Of a stretch of 64,000 nt of DNA, positions 46,301 to 58,089 are shown piece by piece (within the stretch, counting starts at the first letter, position 1; each line of letters opens with the position of its first letter). The position numbers and the translations under genes were made by a program. The stretch is from Physcomitrium patens. Lineage: Eukaryota; Streptophyta; Bryopsida; Funariales; Funariaceae. The notes below the pieces were generated by a model, which did no database searches, was not told where the DNA came from, and saw nothing but the letters and a program-made list of their open reading frames with translations. Where the stretch lies: NCBI RefSeq assembly GCF_000002425.4, contig NC_037276.1:374216-438215 (forward strand), read 5' to 3'.

Positions 46301-48601
46301 TACATTTATCGTAACAGCTTGTTGATAGACTCTTTAACGAACACCCCTTAGTCCTCTTGCCTGAAGTTTAACTAATGATTTGTGAGGTGCAGCTTCTTCA
46401 GAACAAATTGGAAGGCATGGACTTGGGTTTGACCTTCTCTGTTGACACGGATAATTTTGGCTCCTATGAAGAAATTGAGGTTTGCGAAAATGTCCCTCTT
46501 GATCCTGTTTGTTAATCTGACTTGTAGCAGTCTATTATGTTTGCTGGTCTGATGTGTAAGCTGTTTAAGTAATCTGTTTTAATTCCTTAAGGTATGGTAT
46601 TGTTTTAATGAATAATAAAGGAACCCTAAAATATATAAGTATATAATAATAGATTGCCGTGGCTGTCAGCAATCAGCTAACTGAGGTACGAGTTAAGTTT
46701 TCCATGTATCTAACGCGTGGCCTTCTTATTGGCTGCAGCTCAAGAAGAACGGAAAAGAAATAGCTGTAACAGAGCAAAATAAGCGAGAGTATGTCGATCT
46801 GTTGACAAGCTGGCGTCTGAAAGGTTTCTGTTTCTCGAAGAACAATTAAGAAGCTTTAATGTCACAACTTTATTTCTTTGTGATCCTTTTGGGCGTATTC
46901 TGAGCACTTGCTTGAAATGGGATGTGATATTTTTGCTGGGAAAACACTTACCCTGTTTCTCCTTCGATGTTCTTTGTGATACAGAAAGTGTAGAAGCGCA
47001 ATTCGGAGCATTTCGAAGTGGATTATCTCGGATAGTAGACCCAGCTCTTCTGCAGGTTTGTGGGGTCTGAAACCGCTGTCTTGGCTGGCTTAAGTGGTTG
47101 GTCACTTATCCTTATCAATCAGTTAGCCTCAGAACATAGTCTCAATGTTTCTTGCTTGTTTTAGAACATACTATTTCTTCTGAGTTCTTGGATCTGATTC
47201 TGTTTTCTTTTTTTCTCAGCACTTCGATGAGGCAGAGCTCGAATGGCTTATTGGGGGGCTGCCAACTATCAATGCTGGTGATTGGTGGGTTTATGTCTCA
47301 CGTCTGACACTGAAATTGTTGGCTGTGTCGTGCTTGGGTTATGGTCGTACTTTCTTTGAAAGTTAAGATCAACGGATGTTGTAGCGATCCTGGCTCTGAT
47401 TGTCTCGCAGTCCCGCTTATTGCTCGTTTATTCCAACTCTAGTATTTATGAAAGAAATGAATTTGGTGTGCAGGAGGAAAAACACGGTATACAAGGCAGG
47501 GTTTAGTGACTCTCCCGACTGTCATGTAATTAGGTGGTTTTGGCAGGTACCTATTCATTTTTGCTCATCACATTCTCGCCACCTGCTTGTGAATAAATCC
47601 TTGCATATTTATAATTGAAAATATATCTTAAGCAATGTGTAGTTGATGGAACTTGTAAGAATAGTACATGTACTTCAAATTTGTCTTAATTTACTGTTGT
47701 GGAAAAGCTTCTAGTTGCAATCACAGGTTTGCATCCAGAAATTTAGTCTAACATTAGTCTGATATTTTCGCTGCAGTTGGTTGAATCTTGGGATCAGGAA
47801 ATGCGGGCAAGGCTCCTGCAGTTTGTTACTGGCACATCGAAGGTGATAATTTGAAGATGCCTCAAACCCTAAGTAAAAAGAAAGCTCTGCGAGAATTCTT
47901 TTGTTTAATTCAGATGAAAGCATGCATCCACAGGTAGTTAATCATTTTGTGGGATTTTTGCAAGCAGGTTCCGTATCCTGAAGGTTTCAAGGTTCGCTCC
48001 TTTTACTTACGAAAAAATACTTCGTTGAGTGTTGAACTGCTCGTTGTGTTGCCATTATATCATTCCCAATGCCTTGGAATGTGAATTCTCATGCCTATGA
48101 AGTCTTACTTTTGATGAATACAATTTACATTTGGCTGCAGGGTTTGCGAGGTAGCGAAGGATTAAGAATGTTCCACATTGTTCGCGTTTCAGACTCCACA
48201 AGGTTACCGCAGGTGAAATCCTTTAACATTCTATGCGGATTTTTGAACCTAGTTTTCATTAATGGGCCGTAGTTTGTGCAGAAGTCAGAACAGCAACTTC
48301 CCTATGGTAGTCCTATGAAGTGGATCCTTTCGATCAAATTTCATGTGCGTCTGAGTCTTGAAATACCGTTGAGCATCTTTTTGTCTTTTTATGAAGCACG
48401 TTGCTTTCCACACTGTGTTTTGTTACTTGGGGATCGTTACAGTGGCTACCTTTTACAAGTGCATACACATGTTTGTCATTTCTACAGGCGCATACATGCT
48501 TCAACGAACTGATACTACCCGACTATGATTCATATGAAGAATTACAAAGGAATCTTAATACTGCCATCTTTGAGACAGGAAACCAGTTCCAGCTTCGTTA
48601 G
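43400..48601 (+). CDS. HECT-type E3 ubiquitin-protein ligase, compact (about 499-520 aa)
   Basis: Transfers ubiquitin from an E2 to substrate through a catalytic cysteine. Proposed exons: 43,400-43,485, 44,883-45,143, 45,541-45,658, 45,824-46,201, 46,393-46,479, 46,739-46,823, 46,985-47,055, 47,220-47,284, 47,474-47,546, 47,777-47,842, 47,968-47,991, 48,141-48,212, an optional 48,282-48,344, and 48,488-48,601; all joins keep frame. The N-terminus (MGLGDDNDDAAVLFGVC) leads to a UIM-like DLAAAIRLSM near residue 40. The HECT domain starts at about RRLLQIVVRRDHVFQDSYLQ (residue about 135) and includes VGRDDGGVTRDWY, FFRFIGTIVGKALYDG, LTFSVD and KAGFSDSPD. The catalytic Cys is in AHTCFNELILP near the C-terminus. 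It is far shorter than most plant UPL proteins; the first exon (ATG 43,400, G at +4) is the least certain part, and further upstream exons cannot be excluded. Subfamily not assigned. Confidence 0.88.
48282..48344 (+). other. Possible 63-nt cassette exon of the HECT gene
   Basis: A phase-0 block between a TGTGCAG acceptor and GTGCGT donor encodes 21 codons (KSEQQLPYGSPMKWILSIKFH, counted to residue 21 with the final H). It would sit directly before AHTCF, where HECT proteins usually have no insertion. Including or skipping it keeps the frame. Confidence 0.4.
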
Positions 48602-50089
48602 TCGTTGTCCATGAATTACTTTCTCGTCCTTGATTTGATAAGGCATTAGCGTCAGCGCAATTTTATGCAGCGCAATTGGTCATGGTTACCCAGAGCTGGA
48701 TTGAAGATACTCTGGCAAAGGTTCCACTGTATAACAGCCAGTGACAAGTTAACGGTCAATGCGGATGTGTGTTGGTTAAGATTTCAACGCCCACATCCTT
48801 TTTCGTTTTTTTTTTTTTTTTTTTTTTTTTTTCTGTCTACGAATATGTAGGCCGACGGGCAACTGAGATTGAATACGAGTTATCAAATAGAGGACTTGAC
48901 AAACAAGTCCTATTCTTGGATTTGCAGTTTTCTGCAAACCTAATCAACAATGTTCGTAGAAGTCGCCAATTATTACACAGCTATTCTATGCCGTTAAAAC
49001 TTTTTTTCGGAGAGTTTAGATGATACCTGTACTGATTACAGTTCTTGTTGTGGATCCCTATCTGTACACATCCTGTTATAAAGAATTACGGTTTTCCTGA
49101 TGCATCGTGCCTCATCTCCAAGAGTCGTAGACAAGTATTGCGGTATACAATGCTGTTTGCTCCATTTGCACAAGTTTTTCTCCATATTCCAGTCAGGCTG
49201 GTCCCAATCACAGCACAGTTAGAACTTCTTGGTGATCTCTACAAGGCATACGCAAAGCTCTGCTAAATATCTTGAACATGCCGAATTCCGTCATGTCAAT
49301 TCTAAGGTTTCTAACATACCTCACAAGCATCTTCTGGTTGTTAGTTCTATACGTCGTGCAAACCAATCAGAGTTGTAATTACTTTGTATGCAGGGCTGTG
49401 GATCGGAGACTTAATTAGAGCAGTAGGCAAGCCGTAGTTACTCTTTATAAGTTACTTTGTGAGGAACAGCCTCCATGAGTTGCTCTTTTCAATGGTTGAA
49501 ACTATACCAGCAATGTGATTTAGTGGTGGGCTTTTCAACCTATCAGTCAATATTATGCACAATGTACAATTGAGCACACAAAGAAAAGTTTCGTATTTAG
49601 CGTTATCTTCAAAAGTACTTCGTAACCTGTGACGTAGCTATTGGAGAGGAATTTGAGCACATGGCCTGTCTCCACGAAGAATCTGAAAGTGGATTCTGGG
49701 CCAGGAGAGATTGTAGAGGAACCAAGACTAATATTCAACAGCATAGAAAGGACGATTGAAATGCAAGGTTGTGGCACAGCCACACCCACCCCTTCGCACG
49801 GGAAGCATCGCCGGAAGACTCCTGGGAGACGTCTCTTTTTCCTGCGTTACTTCCTCTTTCCTGTGTTCGCCACACGTTCCACACAAATCTCCGGATAAGC
49901 CTGGACTGACACATCTCTCCACTTTGCTCTGATTCTCTCATGTTGCCCATGTCACGTTTGCAAAGTGGATTTATACCTACGAAAGTCGCAGTCCTGTCCC
50001 AACTCGTGGAGGGTGGAAAGCGCGTGCTAGTGCTGAAGTTGCAGACTCCGTTGGGTTGCAATTTTTGTGATTGATTCTAAGGTTGCGAT
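48602..50089. other. Between HECT and NEET genes
   Basis: 3' untranslated or intergenic DNA of the HECT gene, including a 27-T run at 48,806-48,832, then the upstream region of the NEET gene. Only short frames with no motifs. Confidence 0.6.
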
Positions 50090-50810
50090 ATGGCGGCATT
50101 GGCAAATGGGCTGTCTGCGTTCTGCGGGGTGGCGATTCCAGCTGAGGCCGCGCCAGTGTCTGCTCGAGCGGGGAGGTCGCAGAGAGTGAGCTTGGCAGTG
50201 CGGGCGGAGGCTGCAGAAACCACCACTGCGTCGTCTGCTCCCATCAACCCGTCCATCCGCAAGGACTCCGACAAGGTGGTAGACACGGTTCAGGCTGATG
50301 AACTCTCCAAGCCATTGACGGCTTACTGCAGGTATTACTCCATAGCCATGTCCTCCACCACCACCAACTTACAAAGTGAAATCTATCGCTGCAGTCTGCG
50401 TCATGCAGTCTTCCCGTGAGCTTTTTCGGAAGTTCAATGGTGGTGCACGCTTCCATTCTTTTACTTGGTATCAATCGCTGAGAGCGTAACTTCTCTCATT
50501 CTACTCCCTTAGCATTGTGCAGAGAGATCGAAGCAATTTTTTGTTGCAGTGATCGTTACAAAATGGGTCTTTTATATCTTATCTGCTTCAAATCAGTCAG
50601 TTTGATTTTCTGTTCTGTGGTGACACCATCCCACAACAATGCTCTATGCAGGCCTAGTCTTAAAATGTGAAACTCTGTCCTCACTGTGCTGGGTTTTTCT
50701 TATTTTGCAGATGCTGGAGATCTGAGACTTTCCCCCTCTGCAACGGCGCCCACGTGAAGCACAACAAGGAAACTGGTGACAATGTTGGTCCTCTTCTGTT
50801 GAAGAAGTGA
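50090..50810 (+). CDS. NEET: CDGSH iron-sulfur domain protein, plant NEET type (113 aa)
   Basis: Two exons, 50,090-50,331 and 50,711-50,810, with GT/AG borders. The start is the ATG at 50,090. Residues 1-about 39 are rich in A, S, V and R with few acids (ending near SLAVRA), a typical plastid transit peptide. The mature part has [20 protein letters not shown], then the cluster motif [16 protein letters not shown]: three Cys and one His as 2Fe-2S ligands, and ends in the family-typical [10 protein letters not shown]. The motif reads NGAH where the family name-giving motif is DGSH; the ligands are all present. Plant NEET proteins act in iron, reactive-oxygen and Fe-S cluster handling in plastid and mitochondrion; that is family knowledge. 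The intron splits the cluster motif just after the first Cys (AG|A of Arg), and the length fits the family. Confidence 0.95.
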
Positions 50811-51949
50811 AGACCTTCCCAATTGAGAGATCCATCACGAATGAATTCAAAGAGTACAATGCCTCGGGTGTATCGATATCATCTGCTTCAGCCTTTTCCA
50901 ATACCAGTTATTCTAACAGTTAGGTCTGATAATTCAGACATATGTTTGTAATTTTTAAATGTTTTTTTTTTCTTATTTTCCTGGGGAGGGGGGTCCCTCA
51001 GTGATCTGTAGAATTTCAACTTGATAATGAGCATAAGAGACCAAACCTCTTGTTTTTTGATGATTATTGCTGGTGCACATGTGGTATTGAGCATGTCCAT
51101 CCGTGAGACTGTTAATATGTATGAATCAGTGTCATTAATTAATTTTTGATTGGTGCTTGGTGCCTGTACTCTGGAATGGCCTCCCTATCCATGGATTTAG
51201 CTCGTTATCAACTGTGGGATTTTATGAGGTCTGTTGTATGTTATAAAGCAACCTGACTATGTGTACCCGCCAGCCCATTTTTCACATCGAAAGTCTCCTT
51301 TGCCGGAGATGACGATGTCTTCAGTCTTGAAATTGTTGTCATGTTATTTTGTAATGTGAAATGAAAACTAGTATAATGATAATGATTTTTATTGAATTAC
51401 TTCACCTTTTTTCAGCTGTTTAAGTGGAAATATTGTATCTCATGCAACATGTTTTCATCTTCTTTAATCACAAAATAATATATCAATTATAATTGCAAAT
51501 TTCTAAGATTACATCATGCATTTAGAAAGAAAAAATAAAATTACTTTCATTCTTTGTTGCAAGTTTTTAGTCTTCTTGTCTTTAGCATTAGCCATTTTAG
51601 TCTCTTCTTATATATATGTACTTTTTTTTCTTTTTCTTTTATTACTATATTCATTTTTTGTCATCTCCCTTTGATATAAATTTCACTTATTTATTTATAT
51701 TCTCTAGAGCCTTATTCTTAACATATCAAAAAAAATACACTCATAATATCAAAAATTTATCTTTCTTAATTAAAAAAGAAATTATTGCTTTTTTCTAATA
51801 AGATAAATTGTATTAGATGTTGTTAATTATCTACTTGTAAATTGATATTATTCTCAAAATATTTTTTATATTTTTGTTCTTTCTCTACTTTTTACCATAA
51901 GTTATAGAAGTTTTTTTTTTTTTTTTTTTTTTTTTTTCTTCTTTGGTTT
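50811..51949. other. NEET 3' region then AT-rich repeat border
   Basis: 50,811 to about 51,400 looks like 3' untranslated or intergenic host DNA. From about 51,400 the sequence turns strongly AT-rich, with a 27-T run at 51,911-51,937, and merges into relic A'. A 5' LTR for A' could not be located here. Confidence 0.55.
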
Positions 51950-53134
51950 AATAATGAAAAAGATTGCAGAAATAAAAGGTGCAATGGCACAAATGTTAGA
52001 ATAAATCAAAGAATCAATACTTGTTATGCATCAACTCACTTCATTACCATAGCCAACATCAAAATTGATTAGAAATGAAGATGTTGAGATAGTTGGAGTT
52101 ACTTCAACATCAAAGACTAAACCAATAACTTATTCTATGGTATAGCATCTTCCAATATTACCACTATTATTAAAAAAACTAAAAATTGGCTTATTTAAAA
52201 AAAAATTATAATACAAGATTAAAAATTTGAGGATTTATCAACAAAGTATATTTAGTGATGGAATTTTAAACTCAAAGCTATCCAATTTCAAAACCACAAG
52301 TCAAGTTTATTAAAATAATATTTTTAGATTATGCCTAATTATGATTTTATCCTTTTTTAAATAACATGATCAAAAATTAAATATCTTAGAAGTTTTCTTG
52401 GCAAAATTTTGATTTGTATTTAGATAGCTTGATGTAGTTTGTATTGTAACCAACAAGATTTGGTCTCATACTAAGGGATTTGTTCAATCTTACTATATGC
52501 TTCACAATTTTGATAGTTAGAAATTGATATTAAATGCGATCATATAGCACTTAAAAACTATTTTTTTATAGATTGCAATATGAGGTAAAACAATTAATGT
52601 TGAATTTATTTAATCTTCAAATAATAAACCAAAATATTAAATTTGCTATTAAAATTGAAAATTAACTTTTTGAATTTTGATTTGAAAATTATAAAAGTAT
52701 CCTACAACATCTTTATAATTTATTTGCTATTTCAACATCTTTTCAGGACATGCATTTTAAAGTAGAGGATATGCAAATTAATGCAATATACTTCAAATTT
52801 CTTACTTAAGAAGCATATGACATAATACATATTAAAAATAAATAAAAATAAATCAAAGACTAATATTTTAATCATGTATGGACATTTTGAATACAATGTT
52901 ATGTTTTTTAGACTTATAAAAACTCTAATTGCTTTTCAACATCTAATAAATAATTTTTTTAGGAATAATTTTTAAAAAAATTATTTTTGTTTAAAAATAT
53001 TTTAATATATTCTAATATCATAAAATAATATATGCAACATATTTAATATGTATTATAAAAACTTAGAGATATAAGATTGTATAGAAAGAGAAAAATAATG
53101 TATATTTCATATAATTTAAGTTAATTTTTTATTT

Positions 53135-54025
53135 AAAAAAAAGCTTCTACTTACTTTGGAAGGCTATAAATAAGGCAGAACAAAGTGAATTTGCAAATAT
53201 AATATTGTATGCATCGTTAGGTAGAAGTAAAGAATAGCATTTAGAAAATATTATCTAAAAAAATTAGAGATTAATACTTAGAGAAGACTAGTTGTAAACA
53301 AAGGTTGAAACAAGAGCCTAAGAGAGATAATTGCACACCTATGGTGATTATAGAGTTCATAAGTTGCTTGGAAAGCAATGTTAAGGAGCATGCTTTATAA
53401 AGTTAGTCAAAGCATTGATTATGAGTGATTTGGGTAGATATTGACTATTTTAGAGTTTTGCAAAGTCAAGGGTTGTTTTAGATGATTCAAAGTTGTCCAA
53501 AGTATAAAAGGGTTTATATTTTGGAAACTTTTGCATGCATTTTAGAAAATTGACGGATGAAAGTTTGTAGGGTTATGATTTTTTTTTTTTTTTTAATTGT
53601 GCTTTTTTAATTAAATATTTATTTAAAACAAGATCAATGGTTTGATTAATAATTATTGAAGTTTTGAAATTACTATAGGATTTACTTAAGATGTTATTAA
53701 GATATTTTTATGATTTTATTAGTATTTGGTTAGGATTTTTTGAAGATTTTATTAAAGTTTTTTTAGAATATTATTAGAGCTTGGTTAGAATTTACTTAAT
53801 ATTTTATTAGAAATTGTTAAGATCTACTCAAGATTTAATCTAGATTTATTAATATTATTATAAGATTCCTTTATGATTTCTTTAGGATTTTTTATTAGAA
53901 TATTTTTAGGATCTTTTTATGATTCTTTGAAGATTTTATTAGGATTTTATAAGGATTTTATTAAGATTTTCAGATTCTTTGTGAGTTGAAAATACAAGTT
54001 TATTTTCCATAGCCAAGTGCCTAAT
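53135..54025 (-). repeat. L-family LTR copy, minus orientation (left arm of inverted pair)
   Basis: Read on the minus strand it follows the solo LTR at 22,718-24,400: the GCACTTGGCTATGGAAAATAAA start region, the degenerate AAATCCTAA zone, the CTCAACTTTGCAAAG-like segment, and GCCTTATTTATAGCC near its end. Shorter than the full LTR. Confidence 0.7.
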
Positions 54026-55450
54026 ACTTAGGTATAGAAAGTAAACTTGTATTTTTTGATAAACAAAGAATTTGACAATCTTAATAAAATCCTAAACAAA
54101 CTTCAATTGAACTTTAATAATTCTAATAAAATTTTATTTAAATTTTACATAAATCCAGAAGAAATTCTAAGAAATCATAAAATAATTCCAAAGAATTTCT
54201 TAAATAAAGAAAGAAAGAAAGAAAAAAAGAAAAAAACCCTCAATTTTTTCTAAAAAAAATCATAATAAAAACACTTCACAAACCATAATTGAATTCTAAA
54301 GATATCTTCATAAAATCCTAGAAAAATCCTAAAAAATTCCTAATTAAATCCTTATAAATTCTAAATAAATTTTTAATCATATCTTAATCAATTTTAATCA
54401 ACTTTAATTAATCTTTATAGCAGTCTTAAAAAATTCAATAAATAATAATTATATTGTTGTCCATACTTAAAATTTTGTACACATTTTAATTTATAAAATA
54501 ATATCAAAGATAAAAAATCTTTAAAAAATCAAATATATTAATTGGAATAAAAAAAACTTGTAATTTTCTTGGACGTTTGTCATCCCCCTTCTTGAACCTT
54601 GATGTCAATCTATTAGCAAAAATAGCTCTTTATTATACTATTCACTTGCCTTCAAAATTTGAAAAAAGATTGCAAATAAATATCACTATTTTCTAACAAA
54701 AAAATCGCTTTAATTCAAATTGTAGATTGTTTAAGATCAAAGAAATCCTTGGTAATCCTTAAAATTCAAATTCTAAAATCTTGATCTAATTCAATTTTAA
54801 TAATCTTTTATTTAATTTTTTAATTAAATTTATATTTATAAAATATATTTACAACAAGTAGATTCAAAATCTTATATTTTTTTACTTGTTAATTTACTAC
54901 AATGTTCACAAATTTCTCAAAAATAGAAACCTTTTTTTTTTTTTTTTTTCAAAATCCCAAATCATCTAAAATAATTCTAACTATATAAAGTTCTTACAAA
55001 GTCAATTTCAATCCAAATCACTTCAAACCAATAGTCAAAAAATCCCTATTTAGTTTTCTCTATAATCTTCTTCTCTAATCGGCCATAATACCTTGCAATT
55101 GCTGTAGGTGAATGACTTTGTACCTTGAGGTCTGATTTCAATCCATGTTCAAAATTGATCTTCTTATGGTATCAATATCTAAATTCTTTTAGATATTTTT
55201 TTCTAAAATCTACTAGTTACTTCTATTTAAATATGTATGTAGTATTAGTTTTACTAATCCATTGTATTTTAGCTTACTTATGGACCTACAAAGAAAATAA
55301 AAGCTCTTTTTATAAAAATAAAATATTAATATTAAATATTTTGACTATTTTTTTTATCTTTCACATATATTTTTTTATTATAATTTTTAATTAAATTCTT
55401 CTCTAATTTAATGCATATTTTTTTCTTCTTTCAATCAATAGTTGTATTTT
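54026..55450 (+). repeat. L-family LTR copy, plus orientation (right arm of inverted pair)
   Basis: Starts with AGTGCCTAATACTTAGGTATAG (junction palindrome, counted in pieces under 20), then the AAATCCTAA-like zone (54,250-54,440), CTTCTCTAATCGGCC near 55,070 and GAGGTCTGATTTCAATCC near 55,120. These align with 24,000-24,110 in the solo LTR. Head-to-head with the preceding copy. Confidence 0.7.
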
Positions 55451-56303
55451 AATACAATATTGGTGCATTTTCAAAGAAGACAACATATAATAAAACAATG
55501 TGACATTGAGAAAAATTCTTCTAAATCTTATGATACTTCTAAGTTTGATTTTAAGAAAAATCATATATGTTTTGAAAGGCCCTTGTATATTCCAAAAAAT
55601 GAAGCATAATTATATACTCTTTAAACTTGTCATATTTTTTCAATAGTAAGAAATTTAAGATATACTAAGATTTTAGAGCTAAACTTAAGAAAAATATAGA
55701 AGGCAATAAAAGATTTTGTACAATTATTTGATATTTGTTCAATGTCAAAGATCTCTTATCTTCAATCTTATATACTTCTATAACTATTATCTATTCTTAG
55801 ATTATTATAGTTATTAATTTCTATGGATTTTATTATAGATATTTTAATTTTAAATTCTTATAATTCTATATTTGTTATAGTAAATTACTTAACTAAGATG
55901 ACATATTTTGTACTATGTATAATTACTATTACAAGTGAAGAAACAATTAGACTTTTTTTTGACATTTATTTCTATCAAGGTTTATTAAAAGATATTATAT
56001 CATATAAAATAAATCAATTTGTACTTAAATTTTAGAAAATTCTTTTTAAGATATTGAAAGTAAATATAAAATTATCCATGGCCTTTTATCTTCAATATCT
56101 TAAATTGAAAAATTAACCAAATGAATCAAGTCTATTTTTACAAACATAGAAAATTAATAATCAATAGATTCATTTCAAGAGTTGTTATTTGCAAAATTTT
56201 CTAATGAAGCATATTGATTGTTTCAACTTGGATGATATTGCAATAGTAATGAAGATTCTTAAAAAAACATGTTTTTTTTTAAATAGATGGTGAGATAGAA
56301 CAT

Positions 56304-57886
56304 TGTTATATTATGTTAAAATCAACTTAGAAATGCATTAGGCATCTGGGCATGGAAGAGTTTAATTTTATCTTGAAGTTGGATTTAAAATCTTAAAATA
56401 ATGCATAAGTTGTTTAGAAATATATTTTTAGTAATCTAAAATAGTTTGAAAAAGTTTCCAATTATGCTAAATATACCTTATCAATTTTAAAAAGATATTA
56501 AAACCAATCTCAAATAAGCCTTGAATAATCATTAAAAATATTAATTAAATCCTAAATAAATCATAATGAATTAAAAGAAATCGTTAAAAAATCCTTAAAA
56601 AATAGTAACCACATCTTAATTAACTTTAAAGAAAACCTTAAAAAATCCTAGTGAAATCTTAATCAAAATTCCAAAAAACTCTTATTCAAATTCTATGTAA
56701 ATCTTAATAAATCCTAATTTAATTCCAAGAAATCCTAATTTATTCCTTATAAAATTCTACAATATCCTATTTAAATTCTAAATAAATCTTAATAAATTAT
56801 AATTATATTCTAAAATAATTTTAAATAAAATCTAAAAATTATATCCTAAGTAAGTAATGTAGTATATTTAAAATATCAATAATTATAAACATAATCATTA
56901 ATTATTAATATTTCATTCTATTATTGGATAATAAGAATATAAAATTTGAAAAAAACCAAAATTACAAAATTTGAGAGAAAACACTCAATCTACTTGGATA
57001 TTAGATTTTTTTATTTTTCTACTTTAATGTTAATTTTCTAACATCAATATATTTTTTTTTTATATTATTTACTTGCTTTAAAAATATCTATAAAATTTAA
57101 AAACTGAATTATCTATTATTTTATTAAAAACTCATTTTGATATAATAAAAAAATTAATAAAAATCAAAAAATTCTTACTAATCTTAAAATCCAATTTTTA
57201 AGATCTTAAATTATATTTTAATAATCTTTAATTTAGCTATTTAATTAAGCTCGGTTTTATAAAATATATCCAACAAAATTATTCTTACAATTTTTTAGCT
57301 ATAGATTTGCCACAAAAACTTATATAATTCACTAAAATATAATAAAATTTTTATTTTACAAAAAATAGAGTCACCTAAAACAATCTTGATTTTGAAAATC
57401 TCTTAAAAATTTATTATCCACGAAATTATTTAAAATAAAATTTCAAAGATATCTTATTGAATATGTTTATTAATTATATTTTCCAATAAAAAAAAATCTT
57501 CTATATTTTCTAGATGCATATAATTTTGTGTGTTTAGATTTGATTTTTGATCAGGATTTGCAATTAGTCCTTTGTAAGTATAAATCTAAGGTTTTTTTTA
57601 GATTTTTTAATTTTTATTTTTATATTTAAATTACTCATTGATTTCATCTTTTAATGCCTATAATATTATTTTGTACTAACCTACTTTATTATGTCTTGTC
57701 TATGATTCTACTAAATATGTAAAAGTCTTTTCTACATAAAATAATATTAATACTTAATTATTTTACTACCTTTCTATCTTTTACATATATTTTTTAATTT
57801 ATTTTTTTAATATTATATTCAATTAATTTCTTTAATAATATAATATCTTTCTTTCTTTCATCTAATAGTTGAGTTATTATATGATA
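56304..57886 (+). repeat. 3' LTR of relic A'
   Basis: About 1,583 bp from TGTTATATTATG to TTATATGATA. The start region GCATTAGGCATCTGGGCATGG matches the L family (split here: GCATTAGGCA, TCTGGGCATGG). It sits at the same internal boundary as the LTR at 30,201. A target duplication is not readable. Confidence 0.65.
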
Positions 57887-58089
57887 TTAGATGAACTTGT
57901 GTTATTGTCATGAAAAACATGATTTAAATGAAGCTATTTTTGAAGATATGTTTGTGAGCCAAAGAATATTTTTCAAATATAAATAAAATATAATAAAAAT
58001 AGAAAGAAATAAATTATACAATAGAGTTTTTAACTACAAAATAGGATAGGTAAATCCTTATTGTTATCACAGATAAAATACAAAAAATA
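57887..58089. other. Short AT-rich spacer between A' LTR and Helitron relic
   Basis: No element end or frame recognised. It may include the decayed 3' end of the Helitron. Confidence 0.5.

Larger units (their letters stand above)
51950..57886 (+). mobile_element. Relic A': second old copy of the A-family Ty3/gypsy, interrupted by inverted LTR copies
   Basis: Pieces in order: a gag-like start (about 51,950-52,300), the gag C-terminus (VEDMQINAIYFKFLT at about 52,770, matching C's VEDMQIDAVRVKSLT), a reverse transcriptase fragment ([11 protein letters not shown], about 52,880-53,130), integrase (about 55,460-56,110, ISMDFIIDILILNSYNSIFV), and the spacer and 3' LTR from 56,304. It is extremely AT-rich, with many breaks and missing parts. 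It is interrupted by two LTR copies at 53,135-55,450. Confidence 0.75.
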
